Positions 1-5,495 of a stretch of DNA of 7,332 nt are shown one piece after another. A program made the translations under genes and the position numbers. The notes below the pieces were generated by a model. It saw only the letters and a program-made list of their open reading frames with translations. It did not search any database and was not told the DNA's origin. Source of the DNA: an uncultured Collinsella sp. (GTDB taxonomy: Bacteria; Actinomycetota; Coriobacteriia; Coriobacteriales; Coriobacteriaceae); NCBI GenBank assembly GCA_958439775.1, contig CAUBWQ010000038.1:1-7332 (forward strand), written 5' to 3'. How positions within the stretch are numbered: the first letter of the stretch is position 1; every line of letters begins with the position of its first letter.

Positions 1-59
1 TGAGAGTCGTCAACGACTTTGCATCGAAGACCGATGAGGGGACGTCGCGTCGCGGCTTT

Positions 60-581
60 ATGGCTTCGGGCTTGGCCCCCTTTGGTGCCATGCCTCGCAT
101 TGATTACATTTGTGCCAACGGGCTGTTCCGGCGGCATCTGGGCAACATTGCGCAGTTGGAATCGGGGCGCATCTTCTGCCGCCACGGTATTGACCATCTG
201 CTCGATGTCTCTCGCATTATGTGGATCAAGAATCTCGAGGAGCAGCTCGAATTTGACCGCGAGGTCATCTACGCCACGGCACTTCTTCACGATATCGGCA
301 AAGATGAACAGTATGAATCGGGTATATCCCATGATGTTGCAAGCGAACGCGTCGCTGATGCGATTCTCGGCGGCATGCCCGATGACGTGGCGTTTGAGCC
401 GGCCGATGCCGCAGCCATTAAGACGGCCATTCTGGGCCATCGAAAGCTGCGCGTGAACAGCCAACCGCTTGAGCGTCTGCTCTATGCAGCCGACAAAGCG
501 TCGCGCGCCTGCTTTGCATGCCCCGCGCGCAATGCTTGCAACTGGAGCGATGATAAAAAGAACCTGTCGATTCGCGTGTAG
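60..581 (+). CDS. HD-domain phosphohydrolase, fol-cluster type (5' end uncertain)
   Basis: An HD-superfamily metal-dependent phosphohydrolase of unassigned substrate. Counting from the ATG at 60, the HD signature is visible as RHGIDHLLDVSR (about residues 41-52), then LLHDIGKDE (about 75-83), an invariant-looking H in AILGHRKL, and a downstream D in YAADKASR. These are the usual H...HD...H...D metal ligands. The tail carries a small Cys cluster, ACFACPARNACNW, seen in HD proteins that sit in folate operons of Firmicutes and Actinobacteria (family knowledge). The reading frame is open to the left edge of the window. Neither the ATG at 60 nor the one at 90 has a well-placed ribosome binding site (GAGGGG at 36-41 is too far). 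The start at 90 (MPRIDYI) best fits the usual N-terminus of the family, and a start before the window is also possible. It is followed 43 bp later by folB on the same strand, so a role in pterin/folate synthesis is a reasonable guess but not shown. Confidence 0.8.
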   Translation: MASGLAPFGAMPRIDYICANGLFRRHLGNIAQLESGRIFCRHGIDHLLDVSRIMWIKNLEEQLEFDREVIYATALLHDIGKDEQYESGISHDVASERVADAILGGMPDDVAFEPADAAAIKTAILGHRKLRVNSQPLERLLYAADKASRACFACPARNACNWSDDKKNLSIRV

Positions 582-608
582 TTAGTTTGCGCGGTCGGGG
601 TTCTAAAC

Positions 609-616
609 GAAGGAGA
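609..616 (+). promoter_or_regulatory. Ribosome binding site of folB
   Basis: GAAGGAGA lies 8 nt before the ATG at 625. This strong site is the reason for choosing that start, even though it gives FolB an N-terminal extension of about 45 residues. Confidence 0.75.
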
Positions 617-624
617 CGATCGCG

Positions 625-1105
625 ATGAGCAACAAGAAACTGCCCGAGAATGCAACCAAGACTGAAGGCGCCGAGCTCGCCCGCCGTGGAAGGGGCGAAA
701 TATCCACCGCAACGGCGGTGCCCCACGTGAGCTATGACGACCTTCGCCATGCCGACCGCATCACCGTTGAAGGTCTTGAGGTTTTTGCTAACCATGGCGT
801 GTATCCCGAAGAGAACGCGCTGGGCCAGAAGTTCATCGTGTCCTTGGTACTCTATGCCGACCTGCGTGCAGCGGGGGAGCACGATAACCTGGACGCCTCG
901 ATTGACTATGGTGTGCCACGATGTCGATGGCTATCTGTGCGAGCATACGTTTAAGCTAATCGAGGCTGCAGCTGAGGGTGTGGCCTCGATGCTGCTGCGT
1001 CGTTACCCCTTGCTGCTTGGCGTGCGCGTTAAGCTCGATAAGCCTTGGGCGCCCGTCGGTCTTCCCCTGGCAAGCTGCGGTGTCGAGATCGAGCGCGTGC
1101 GCTAA
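625..1105 (+). pseudogene. folB: Dihydroneopterin aldolase FolB, frameshifted
   Basis: FolB converts 7,8-dihydroneopterin to 6-hydroxymethyl-7,8-dihydropterin plus glycolaldehyde in cytosolic folate synthesis. The first frame (from 625) gives the N-terminal half: DRITVEGLEVFANHGVYPEE, where the Glu of the YPEE segment matches the family's active site, then GQKFIVSLVL and DNLDASIDYG. The second frame continues with CHDVDGYLCEHTFKLIEAAA and VRVKLDKPWAPVG, which holds the expected catalytic Lys, and ends GVEIERVR before TAA. The two halves join at about 907-919, where the coding frame moves by +1. Aligned by eye to the B. subtilis protein, one residue plus two bases (5 nt) seem to be missing; a 2-nt loss in the GTGTG run is the simpler alternative. 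About 45 residues precede the recognisable domain, longer than the usual ~120-aa family member. The gene follows the HD-protein gene in a probable fol operon. As read, it encodes a 109-aa product lacking the C-terminal half. Whether this is a true pseudogene or a sequencing error cannot be told from the sequence. Confidence 0.88.
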
Positions 1106-1111
1106 CCGGTT

Positions 1112-1868
1112 CTAATATGTCTCTATGGGTGGCTGCTTGAGCCGCTGGGACAGTGCTCTATTGTTGGGGCAGTACGTGTCGAGCAGGGCGTGAAACCGCT
1201 GATTGTGGCTTGGCTCGAGCAAGTGGACGAGCTCGTGGGCGACAACCATGTCAAGGCACTCGACGGGGTAGGCGGCAAGTTCTCGTGCGATGCGAATGGC
1301 GCCGGTTTTGGGCGTGCATGATCCCCAGCGCGTTTTCATGCTGCGCACGGAAACGCGGGATTTCGTTTGCGTGCACCATATCCCGCAGCGCCGATGTGAC
1401 TTCGGACGTATAGAGCTGGTCAATATGGGCTTGGATCTCACTGGGCGTTAAGCCGTCGAGGGGCGCGTTCCACTTGGCCTGCGGACGTTCGTCTGGCTCG
1501 TCGGTACCCATAAAGCTTGCGAACGTGGCTTGTTTGGGCCGCGGTGCGGGTGACTTAAAGTTGTGATCGAGCGCATCTTGTACCGTGATGGGCTTGCCCC
1601 AAAGTGCAATGATGGACGAGGGGCTGAGCGGCTCTCGCGCCGTCGCCTGACGTTGCTCGCGCTGGGCAAGCCGGCTGATAATCCAGGCGCTGTTGCGCTT
1701 CACAAACGCTTCGATACGCTCGCGGCTGGCGCCGAGCGGTGCGCTGGCGTGGACCTCACCGCTCGATGTGACGCGCAGGTTGAAGTTTTTGACGCGCTTT
1801 TTGGTAACGACGACGGGGATGGGAGTCCCATCCGGTTGGGGTAGGAAAAGCGTAAATTGCTGCGTCAA
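1112..1868 (-). pseudogene. YgjP/SprT-like (DUF45, M48-related) zinc metalloprotease, frameshifted
   Basis: A member of the YgjP/WLM-like metallopeptidase group (cytosolic, physiological substrate unknown). The 5' frame holds the β-rich N-terminal part (KKRVKNFNLRVTSSGEVHAS, then an AFVKRNSAWIISRL helix). The 3' frame holds the diagnostic MKTRWGSC motif and the zinc site VVAHELVHLLEPSHNQRFH, that is HExxH with a third His in the SHNQRF segment. The two frames are separated by one +1 shift between about 1360 and 1333. An extra C in the CCC run (GGG at 1357-1359 on the + strand) would give IRVSVRSMKTRWGSC, close to family consensus; loss of two bases next to the ATG at 1333-1345 is an alternative. 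I start the gene at a TTG (1868) because GAAGGA lies at the right distance. The upstream ATG at 1901 has no such site and lies inside a hairpin. The repaired protein would be about 251 residues. It is convergent with folB, 6 bp away, and downstream of the dipeptidase gene on the same strand. Confidence 0.85.
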
Positions 1869-1874
1869 AAGTGG

Positions 1875-1880
1875 TCCTTC
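1875..1880 (-). promoter_or_regulatory. Ribosome binding site supporting a TTG start
   Basis: On the minus strand GAAGGA is followed 6 nt later by TTG (1868-1866), in frame with the metalloprotease. It is the only good Shine-Dalgarno match near the gene's 5' end and decides the start in favour of TTG over the ATG at 1901. Confidence 0.6.
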
Positions 1881-1890
1881 AGATTGGGGA

Positions 1891-1926
1891 CGGGCCGGCA
1901 TGTCGACCGTTCGGCATGCCGGCCCG
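1891..1926 (-). terminator. GC-rich intergenic hairpin, possible terminator of the dipeptidase gene
   Basis: A perfect 12-bp inverted repeat (1891-1902 CGGGCCGGCATG with 1915-1926 CATGCCGGCCCG), extendable by three inner pairs (1904-1906 with 1911-1913), leaving a loop of 4 to 6 nt. It starts 17 nt after the dipeptidase stop codon and ends 11 nt before the ribosome binding site of the metalloprotease gene. On the minus strand the bases after the stem (TCCCCAATCT) contain no T-run, so it is not a canonical intrinsic terminator. It could also stop a 3' exonuclease or separate expression of the two genes. Confidence 0.6.
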
Positions 1927-1942
1927 CTCAGGGGATGTGAAA

Positions 1943-2956
1943 TTAATAACGCTCAAAGAAGGCAAGGGCATTATCGCTGCAGAGCTTCTGCATCACGGTC
2001 TTGCCAAAGTGCTTGGAGAGCATGTTCTGGAACTCGGGCATCTTGCTGGCATCGGAGAGGAAGGCGGGCACCGTGGCACCGTCCCAGTCGCCGCCGAGCG
2101 CGATGACGTCCTCGCCGCCCAGGTCGAGCCAGTGCTCGATATGTGCCGCCAGCTGGTCGAAGGTGACGTCTGCGGCTGTCTTGTCGGTTGCGTCGTTGGA
2201 AAGGAACTCGCTGCAGTAGTTGAGGCCGACGATGCCACCCATGTCGCGAATGGTGCGGAACTGGTCGTCGGTGAGGTTGCGCTTAACGCCGCAAACTGCA
2301 CGAGAGTTGGAGTGGCTGGCGACGAAGGGACGTGTGGCGTGGGCGACAACCTCGTCAAAGCACTCATCGTTGAGGTGGGAGACGTCAAGCACCATGCCGG
2401 CGTGCTCCATCTGCGTAAGTGCCTCGATGCCGGCGGCGGTGAGGCCGGCGTGGGTATCGTGTCCGCTCGCGAGCGGTCCCTGCGCATTCCAGCTGAGCGA
2501 TGACATGAGTACGCCCAAGCTCTTGAGCACCTCGATCAGCGCGGGGTCCTCGGCAAAGAACGTGGCGTTTTCGATGGTGTGGATGCAGGCGACCTTGCCG
2601 TCTTTGAGCGCGGGGCGAATGTCTGCCGCGCTGCGTACGTTGACCATGCGGTCGTGGTTGAGCATTGCCTGGCCGCTCATATGCGCCATGATCTGCGCCT
2701 GGAAGCGCGCGGCGTGGGCGGTGGGAATCTCATCGGGGACAAACGTGGCGAAGCACTGTGCCCATGGCGTGTTGCCGATCTTTGCGAGCGAGATGGCGCA
2801 GGCGTTGCCCTCGATGAGGTCGAAATCTTGCGGATGCGTTTCGTCGCCGGGGAAATAACCGTCGGTGCCGGCGGTAAAGCGCAGGTCGAGATCAAGCGTG
2901 GCCCAGCCGATGCGGTCGGCGGTGTCGCAGTGTAGGTCAAATACGGGATATGCCAT
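1943..2956 (-). CDS. Membrane-dipeptidase-family (M19) zinc peptidase
   Basis: A 337-aa M19 (renal dipeptidase) family enzyme; the family hydrolyses dipeptides with a binuclear zinc centre. The ligands expected from human DPEP1 are all visible: H9 and D11 in DLHCDT, bridging E129 in HTIENA, H194 in DVSH, and H215 in ASHSNSR. The substrate-binding Arg (R226, in VKRNLT, 11 residues after H215 as in DPEP1) and the Asp of GGDWDG (D290/D292) are also present. No signal peptide or membrane segment is visible, so the enzyme is probably cytosolic, as usual for bacterial members. I start at the ATG at 2956 because GGAGG ends 4 nt before it; a start 30 nt upstream lacks such a site. The gene looks intact. 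It is divergent from slyD, with 120 bp between the starts. The substrate (dipeptides, D-amino-acid dipeptides, or cell-wall pieces) cannot be told from sequence. Confidence 0.93.
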   Translation of the reverse strand: MAYPVFDLHCDTADRIGWATLDLDLRFTAGTDGYFPGDETHPQDFDLIEGNACAISLAKIGNTPWAQCFATFVPDEIPTAHAARFQAQIMAHMSGQAMLNHDRMVNVRSAADIRPALKDGKVACIHTIENATFFAEDPALIEVLKSLGVLMSSLSWNAQGPLASGHDTHAGLTAAGIEALTQMEHAGMVLDVSHLNDECFDEVVAHATRPFVASHSNSRAVCGVKRNLTDDQFRTIRDMGGIVGLNYCSEFLSNDATDKTAADVTFDQLAAHIEHWLDLGGEDVIALGGDWDGATVPAFLSDASKMPEFQNMLSKHFGKTVMQKLCSDNALAFFERY

Positions 2957-2988
2957 GGTTCCTCCGGTTGCAGCGTTTCTTTGCAAAC

Positions 2989-3018
2989 TGTCATTGAATT
3001 GTATGACTAGGGTATAGT
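2989..3018 (+). promoter_or_regulatory. Putative promoter of slyD and the ureE-like gene
   Basis: In the AT-richer divergent gap, TATAGT (3013-3018) is a good -10 element (5 of 6). The best -35 candidate at workable spacing is a weak TGTCAT (2989-2994), 18 nt away. Transcription would start about 50 nt before the slyD ATG. The same gap must hold the dipeptidase promoter on the other strand (possible -10 TACAAT at 3003-2998), which I cannot define further. Confidence 0.35.
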
Positions 3019-3076
3019 TAGCGCCATATGTTCACGGCGGCCCGCGTTGTGCGCCGCCCTTATCACGGAGGTTACC

Positions 3077-3505
3077 ATGTCCAACCAGGGCAAGAAGGTC
3101 AAGACTCATTATCGCGGCACGCTCGACGACGGCACGCAGTTCGATAGCTCCTACGATCGCGGCGAGCCGCTGGAGTTCACCTGCGGCGCCGGTCAGATGA
3201 TCAAGGGCTTCGACGCCGCTGTTGTCGACATGCAGGTGGGCGAGAAGAAGACCGTGCACATTCCTGCTGCCGATGCCTACGGCGAGCACAATCCCGAGAT
3301 GGTTATTACCTTCCCGGCCGAGCAGGTTCCCAACATCGAGCAGATCGAGAAGGGCATGAAGCTCTTCCTGTCCACGCCGAGCGGCATGCCTGTTCCCGCC
3401 GTCGTCATCGACGTAACGCCCGAGGCTGTGACGCTCGATGCCAACCACGAGCTTGCCGGCAAGGACCTCAACTTTGATATCGAGCTCGTCGAGGTCGAGG
3501 GTTAG
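3077..3505 (+). CDS. slyD: SlyD-type FKBP peptidyl-prolyl cis-trans isomerase
   Basis: A 142-aa cytosolic prolyl isomerase and chaperone of the SlyD branch. The FKBP half-domains flank an inserted chaperone (IF) domain. N-terminal FKBP strands and the RGEPLEF-GAGQMIKGFDAAV segment (about residues 28-50) are followed by EKKTVHIPAADAYGEHNPEM (about 56-75), which leads into the IF region (about 70-125). The closing FKBP strands are ANHELAGKDLNFDIELVEV (about 122-140). Pattern and length match the E. coli SlyD core. The His-rich metal-binding tail of E. coli SlyD is absent, as the protein ends EVEG. The ATG at 3077 is preceded by GGAGGT (3067-3072), which rules out the ATG at 3047 in the same frame. 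The next gene, ureE-like, starts 3 bp after the stop, so the two are almost certainly co-transcribed and probably translationally coupled. SlyD is known in some bacteria to help nickel delivery to metalloenzymes, which makes the neighbour notable. Confidence 0.92.
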   Translation: MSNQGKKVKTHYRGTLDDGTQFDSSYDRGEPLEFTCGAGQMIKGFDAAVVDMQVGEKKTVHIPAADAYGEHNPEMVITFPAEQVPNIEQIEKGMKLFLSTPSGMPVPAVVIDVTPEAVTLDANHELAGKDLNFDIELVEVEG

Positions 3506-3508
3506 AGC

Positions 3509-4087
3509 ATGCCTGAGCGCTTGGTTTCGACGACATGCTTGGGAAATCTCAACGATCCGTCCTATGAACTTCTGCTTCGCCGGAAGCTGGGCGGCGTCTT
3601 TGAAGTTGACGAGCTACTGCTCGATTGGGACCAGGCTGATGTATGCGCGTTTGTGGGCGTGACGGAGCTGGGGCGCACGGTCGATGTTCGGCTGGATACT
3701 GCCGACGGCGGTCGTTTTGTCGACGGCGACGTGCTCGCCGTCGACCGTTCGGGCGTGGTGCCCGTGGCGGTTGTCGTGCGCCTGCGCAGCGCCGAGGTTT
3801 ATTTGGTCGAAGTTGACCGCATGGACCCGATTGCGCTCGCGCATGCGTGCTGGGAGATCGGCAATATGCATGCGCCGCTTTTTCGAGGCGATTCGGACGA
3901 GTATACCGTGCGCATGTATACGCCGGTGCAGCCTGTTTTGGGCCGCATGCTCCGGGGCGTCGAGGGCGTTCGGCTCTCGACGGTTACCCGTGAACTCGAT
4001 TCGGACCGGCGCTTTGCGTCGAGTGCGGCGGATGCCGTTGTGAGTATGGCACCAGACTTTACGATCGTAAAGAAGGCGCGCGGTTAA
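3509..4087 (+). CDS. UreE-like nickel metallochaperone
   Basis: A 192-aa protein resembling UreE, which delivers Ni(II) to apo-urease. The N-terminal part (about residues 40-100) shows the UreE pattern of an Arg-containing strand, GRTVDVRLDTADG, then FVDGDVLAVD and VVVRLRS. The C-terminal part has the signature ALAHACWEIGNMHAPLF (about 109-125), where H121 corresponds to the nickel-binding His of the GNxH motif. It is followed by LGRMLRGVEGVRLSTVTREL, like the MLRGLG segment of UreE. There is no His-rich C-terminal tail; the protein ends VKKARG. GAGG at 3497-3500 inside the end of slyD serves as ribosome binding site. No urease subunit or other ure gene is in the window. It may serve a distant urease, another nickel enzyme, or have lost the urease role. 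Family assignment rests on motif reading by eye. Confidence 0.68.
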   Translation: MPERLVSTTCLGNLNDPSYELLLRRKLGGVFEVDELLLDWDQADVCAFVGVTELGRTVDVRLDTADGGRFVDGDVLAVDRSGVVPVAVVVRLRSAEVYLVEVDRMDPIALAHACWEIGNMHAPLFRGDSDEYTVRMYTPVQPVLGRMLRGVEGVRLSTVTRELDSDRRFASSAADAVVSMAPDFTIVKKARG

Positions 4088-4100
4088 CGTGCGTATAAGT

Positions 4101-4139
4101 AAGGCGGACTTTGAGAGACAACTATTCAAAGTCCGCCTT
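4101..4139 (+). terminator. Intrinsic terminator of the slyD / ureE-like unit
   Basis: A perfect 14-bp stem (4101-4114 AAGGCGGACTTTGA with 4126-4139 TCAAAGTCCGCCTT) and an 11-nt loop, starting 13 nt after the ureE-like stop codon. The stem's 3' arm runs into TTTCTGTT, a modest T-tract for the + strand. It separates the pair from the HAD gene downstream. Confidence 0.85.
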
Positions 4140-4168
4140 TCTGTTGATGAGATGCTGTGGGGGAGCAT

Positions 4169-4966
4169 ATGGGTCTTGAAGGAATCAAGCTGATTGCATG
4201 CGATTTGGACGGCACGTTGCTGCATCCGGGGGAGCGCGAGCCGCGTTCCGAGGCCTTTGAGTTCATCGATGAGCTGCATCGTCGCGGTATCGTGTTTATG
4301 CCGGCGAGCGGCCGTCAATATGCGAGCTTGCGCTATCTGTTTGCCCCGGTGGCCGATGAGCTCGCCTATGTATGCGAAAACGGAGCCCTGGTGATGAGCG
4401 AGGGACGTGCCGTTGTCAAGCGTTCCATGGAGCGTAGCCTTGCTATGGATATCGCGAATGCCGTGGTTGCGTATCCCCATGCCGACGTGACCCTTTCGTG
4501 TGAGGGACACCTCTACACCATGAGCGGCAACGATGCGTTCGTCGATCATTTGCGCTATGAGGTCCACTGCGATGTGGCGGTGGTCGCCCGCCCCGAGGAC
4601 ATCGACGAGGACGTCATTAAGATTGCCTTCCAGACGCCCGAGGTGGATCAGCCGGCGGCCCTGGAGTATTTTGAGCGCCTCTTTAGCGACCGTGTTGACG
4701 TGATGACGTCGGGAACCGAATGGACGGACTTTATCGGTTTCGGTTCGGGCAAGGGCTCCGCGCTTGCCGATTACGGTCGTGCCCTGGGTATTTCGCCCGA
4801 TGAGATGATGGCGTTTGGCGACAACGAGAACGATCGCGACATGCTCAACGTCGTGGGCCATCCCTATCTGATGAAGAGCTGCAACCCCTCTATGCGTGGC
4901 ATTAACGACCGCGTCCGCTACGTGCGCACGGTCGAAGAAGAGCTGCGTCGTCTACTTGCTGAGTAG
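4169..4966 (+). CDS. Cof-type HAD hydrolase (HAD-IIB sugar-phosphate phosphatase family)
   Basis: A 265-aa haloacid-dehalogenase-superfamily phosphatase of the Cof/YidA type. Motif I is ACDLDGTLL (nucleophile D12, acid D14), motif II is PASGRQ (S47), motif III is the Lys in GSGKGSAL (K195), and motif IV is FGDNENDRDML (D218, D222), so the core is complete. The stretch between motifs II and III (about residues 85-190) is the IIB cap domain that selects substrate; members act on sugar phosphates, pyridoxal phosphate or flavin phosphates, and the exact substrate cannot be read here. I prefer the ATG at 4169, preceded closely by GGGGGAG (4159-4165). A GTG at 4157 in the same frame would add four residues. 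It follows the slyD/ureE-like terminator and has no evident promoter of its own. Confidence 0.92.
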   Translation: MGLEGIKLIACDLDGTLLHPGEREPRSEAFEFIDELHRRGIVFMPASGRQYASLRYLFAPVADELAYVCENGALVMSEGRAVVKRSMERSLAMDIANAVVAYPHADVTLSCEGHLYTMSGNDAFVDHLRYEVHCDVAVVARPEDIDEDVIKIAFQTPEVDQPAALEYFERLFSDRVDVMTSGTEWTDFIGFGSGKGSALADYGRALGISPDEMMAFGDNENDRDMLNVVGHPYLMKSCNPSMRGINDRVRYVRTVEEELRRLLAE

Positions 4967-5040
4967 ACATTTGGGACATGTCTAGGAATCTACTTTTTGC
5001 TGCAAAGTGCGGAAAGGTGGATTTTAAGGCATGTTCCAAA
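4964..5040 (+). repeat. Long imperfect inverted repeat filling the HAD-perR gap
   Basis: Positions 4971-4998 pair with 5039-5012 over 28 positions with a single mismatch and seven G-U wobbles when read as + strand RNA. Two further pairs at the tip (4999-5000 with 5009-5010) leave an 8-nt loop, tgcaaagt. Because the irregular pairs are G-U on the + strand (A-C on the minus strand), the fold favours the HAD transcript. A short alternative hairpin, TAGACAT (4964-4970) with ATGTCTA (4978-4984), starts at the HAD stop codon, and CTTTTT (4993-4998) lies 8 nt after it. Either could end HAD transcription. No T-tract follows the long stem. Confidence 0.6.
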
Positions 5041-5043
5041 CAT

Positions 5044-5424
5044 CTACCGGCAGTCGGGGCAGAGACCCTCGAAGATGGTGTAGTGCGACGTGACGTGCCA
5101 GCCGATTTGCTCGGACGCTTTGGCGTCGAGCTGGGCATCGAAGGGGAGCGGTACGTCGATGACGCGGCTGCATGAGGTGCAGATGATATGTGCGTGCGGC
5201 TCGATCGTGCGATCGAAGCGGCTGCCGCCCGGCGTCTTGATGGAGAGGATCTCGCCGGCGTCGGCCAAGAGATTGAGGTTGCGGTAGACCGTACCGCGGC
5301 TGATTTTGTCATCCTGCGCGCGCACGACGTTGTAGATTTCGTCGGCGGTGGGATGGTTGTAGCTTTGGCGCACGGCGTCAAGAACCAGCTTTCGCTGCTT
5401 GGTATTCCTTCTTTGCACCGCCAT
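5044..5424 (-). CDS. perR: PerR-type Fur-family peroxide-responsive repressor
   Basis: A 126-aa metal-dependent DNA-binding repressor. An N-terminal winged helix (about residues 5-65, with HPTADEIYNVV and ISRGTVYRNLNLL as recognition segment) is followed by a dimerisation and metal domain. All five regulatory-metal ligands of B. subtilis PerR have counterparts at matching spacing: H24 (NHPTADE), D71 (SRFDR), H77 and H79 (PHAH), and D90 (VIDVP). H77 and H79 are the ligands oxidised by peroxide in PerR (family knowledge). Structural zinc is held by C82/C85 (CTSC) and C122/C125 (CPDC). The Asp at position 71 points to PerR rather than Fur or Zur. AGAGGCGAGG precedes the ATG at 5424. It follows the acylphosphatase gene on the same strand, and its putative promoter overlaps that gene's stop codon. 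No peroxide-defence target gene is in the window. Confidence 0.87.
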   Translation of the reverse strand: MAVQRRNTKQRKLVLDAVRQSYNHPTADEIYNVVRAQDDKISRGTVYRNLNLLADAGEILSIKTPGGSRFDRTIEPHAHIICTSCSRVIDVPLPFDAQLDAKASEQIGWHVTSHYTIFEGLCPDCR

Positions 5425-5460
5425 GCGCCTCGCCTCTTTTCTATCAACGGTCGTAGGTAA

Positions 5461-5495
5461 ATGATACCGTATTTAGCACACAATACTAATAATGA
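5461..5495 (-). promoter_or_regulatory. Putative perR promoter with PerR-box-like operator
   Basis: On the minus strand, TTAGTA (5489-5484) and TATCAT (5466-5461) form a -35/-10 pair 17 nt apart, with the -10 matching 5 of 6. Overlapping the -35 is TCATTATTAGTATTG (5495-5481), an imperfect palindrome agreeing with the B. subtilis PerR box TTATAATNATTATAA at 9 of 14 defined positions. Autoregulation would be typical of PerR. The element overlaps the end of the acylphosphatase gene. Confidence 0.35.

Noticed and set aside
908..916. Programmed +1 ribosomal frameshift in folB
   Set aside because: No slippery stop-codon context as in prfB is present, and residues appear to be missing at the join, which fits a deletion better than recoding.
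1871..2503. A 210-codon + strand open frame opposite the dipeptidase gene
   Set aside because: It is the mirror of the M19 coding frame, with low-complexity Val/Gly/Ala composition, and the opposite strand carries all the zinc ligands.
3614..4861. A 415-codon open frame on the minus strand across the ureE-like gene, terminator and HAD gene
   Set aside because: It is antisense to two genes with clear family motifs, crosses a terminator stem, and its translation is His/Arg-rich with no recognisable domain. Long antisense frames are common in GC-rich DNA.
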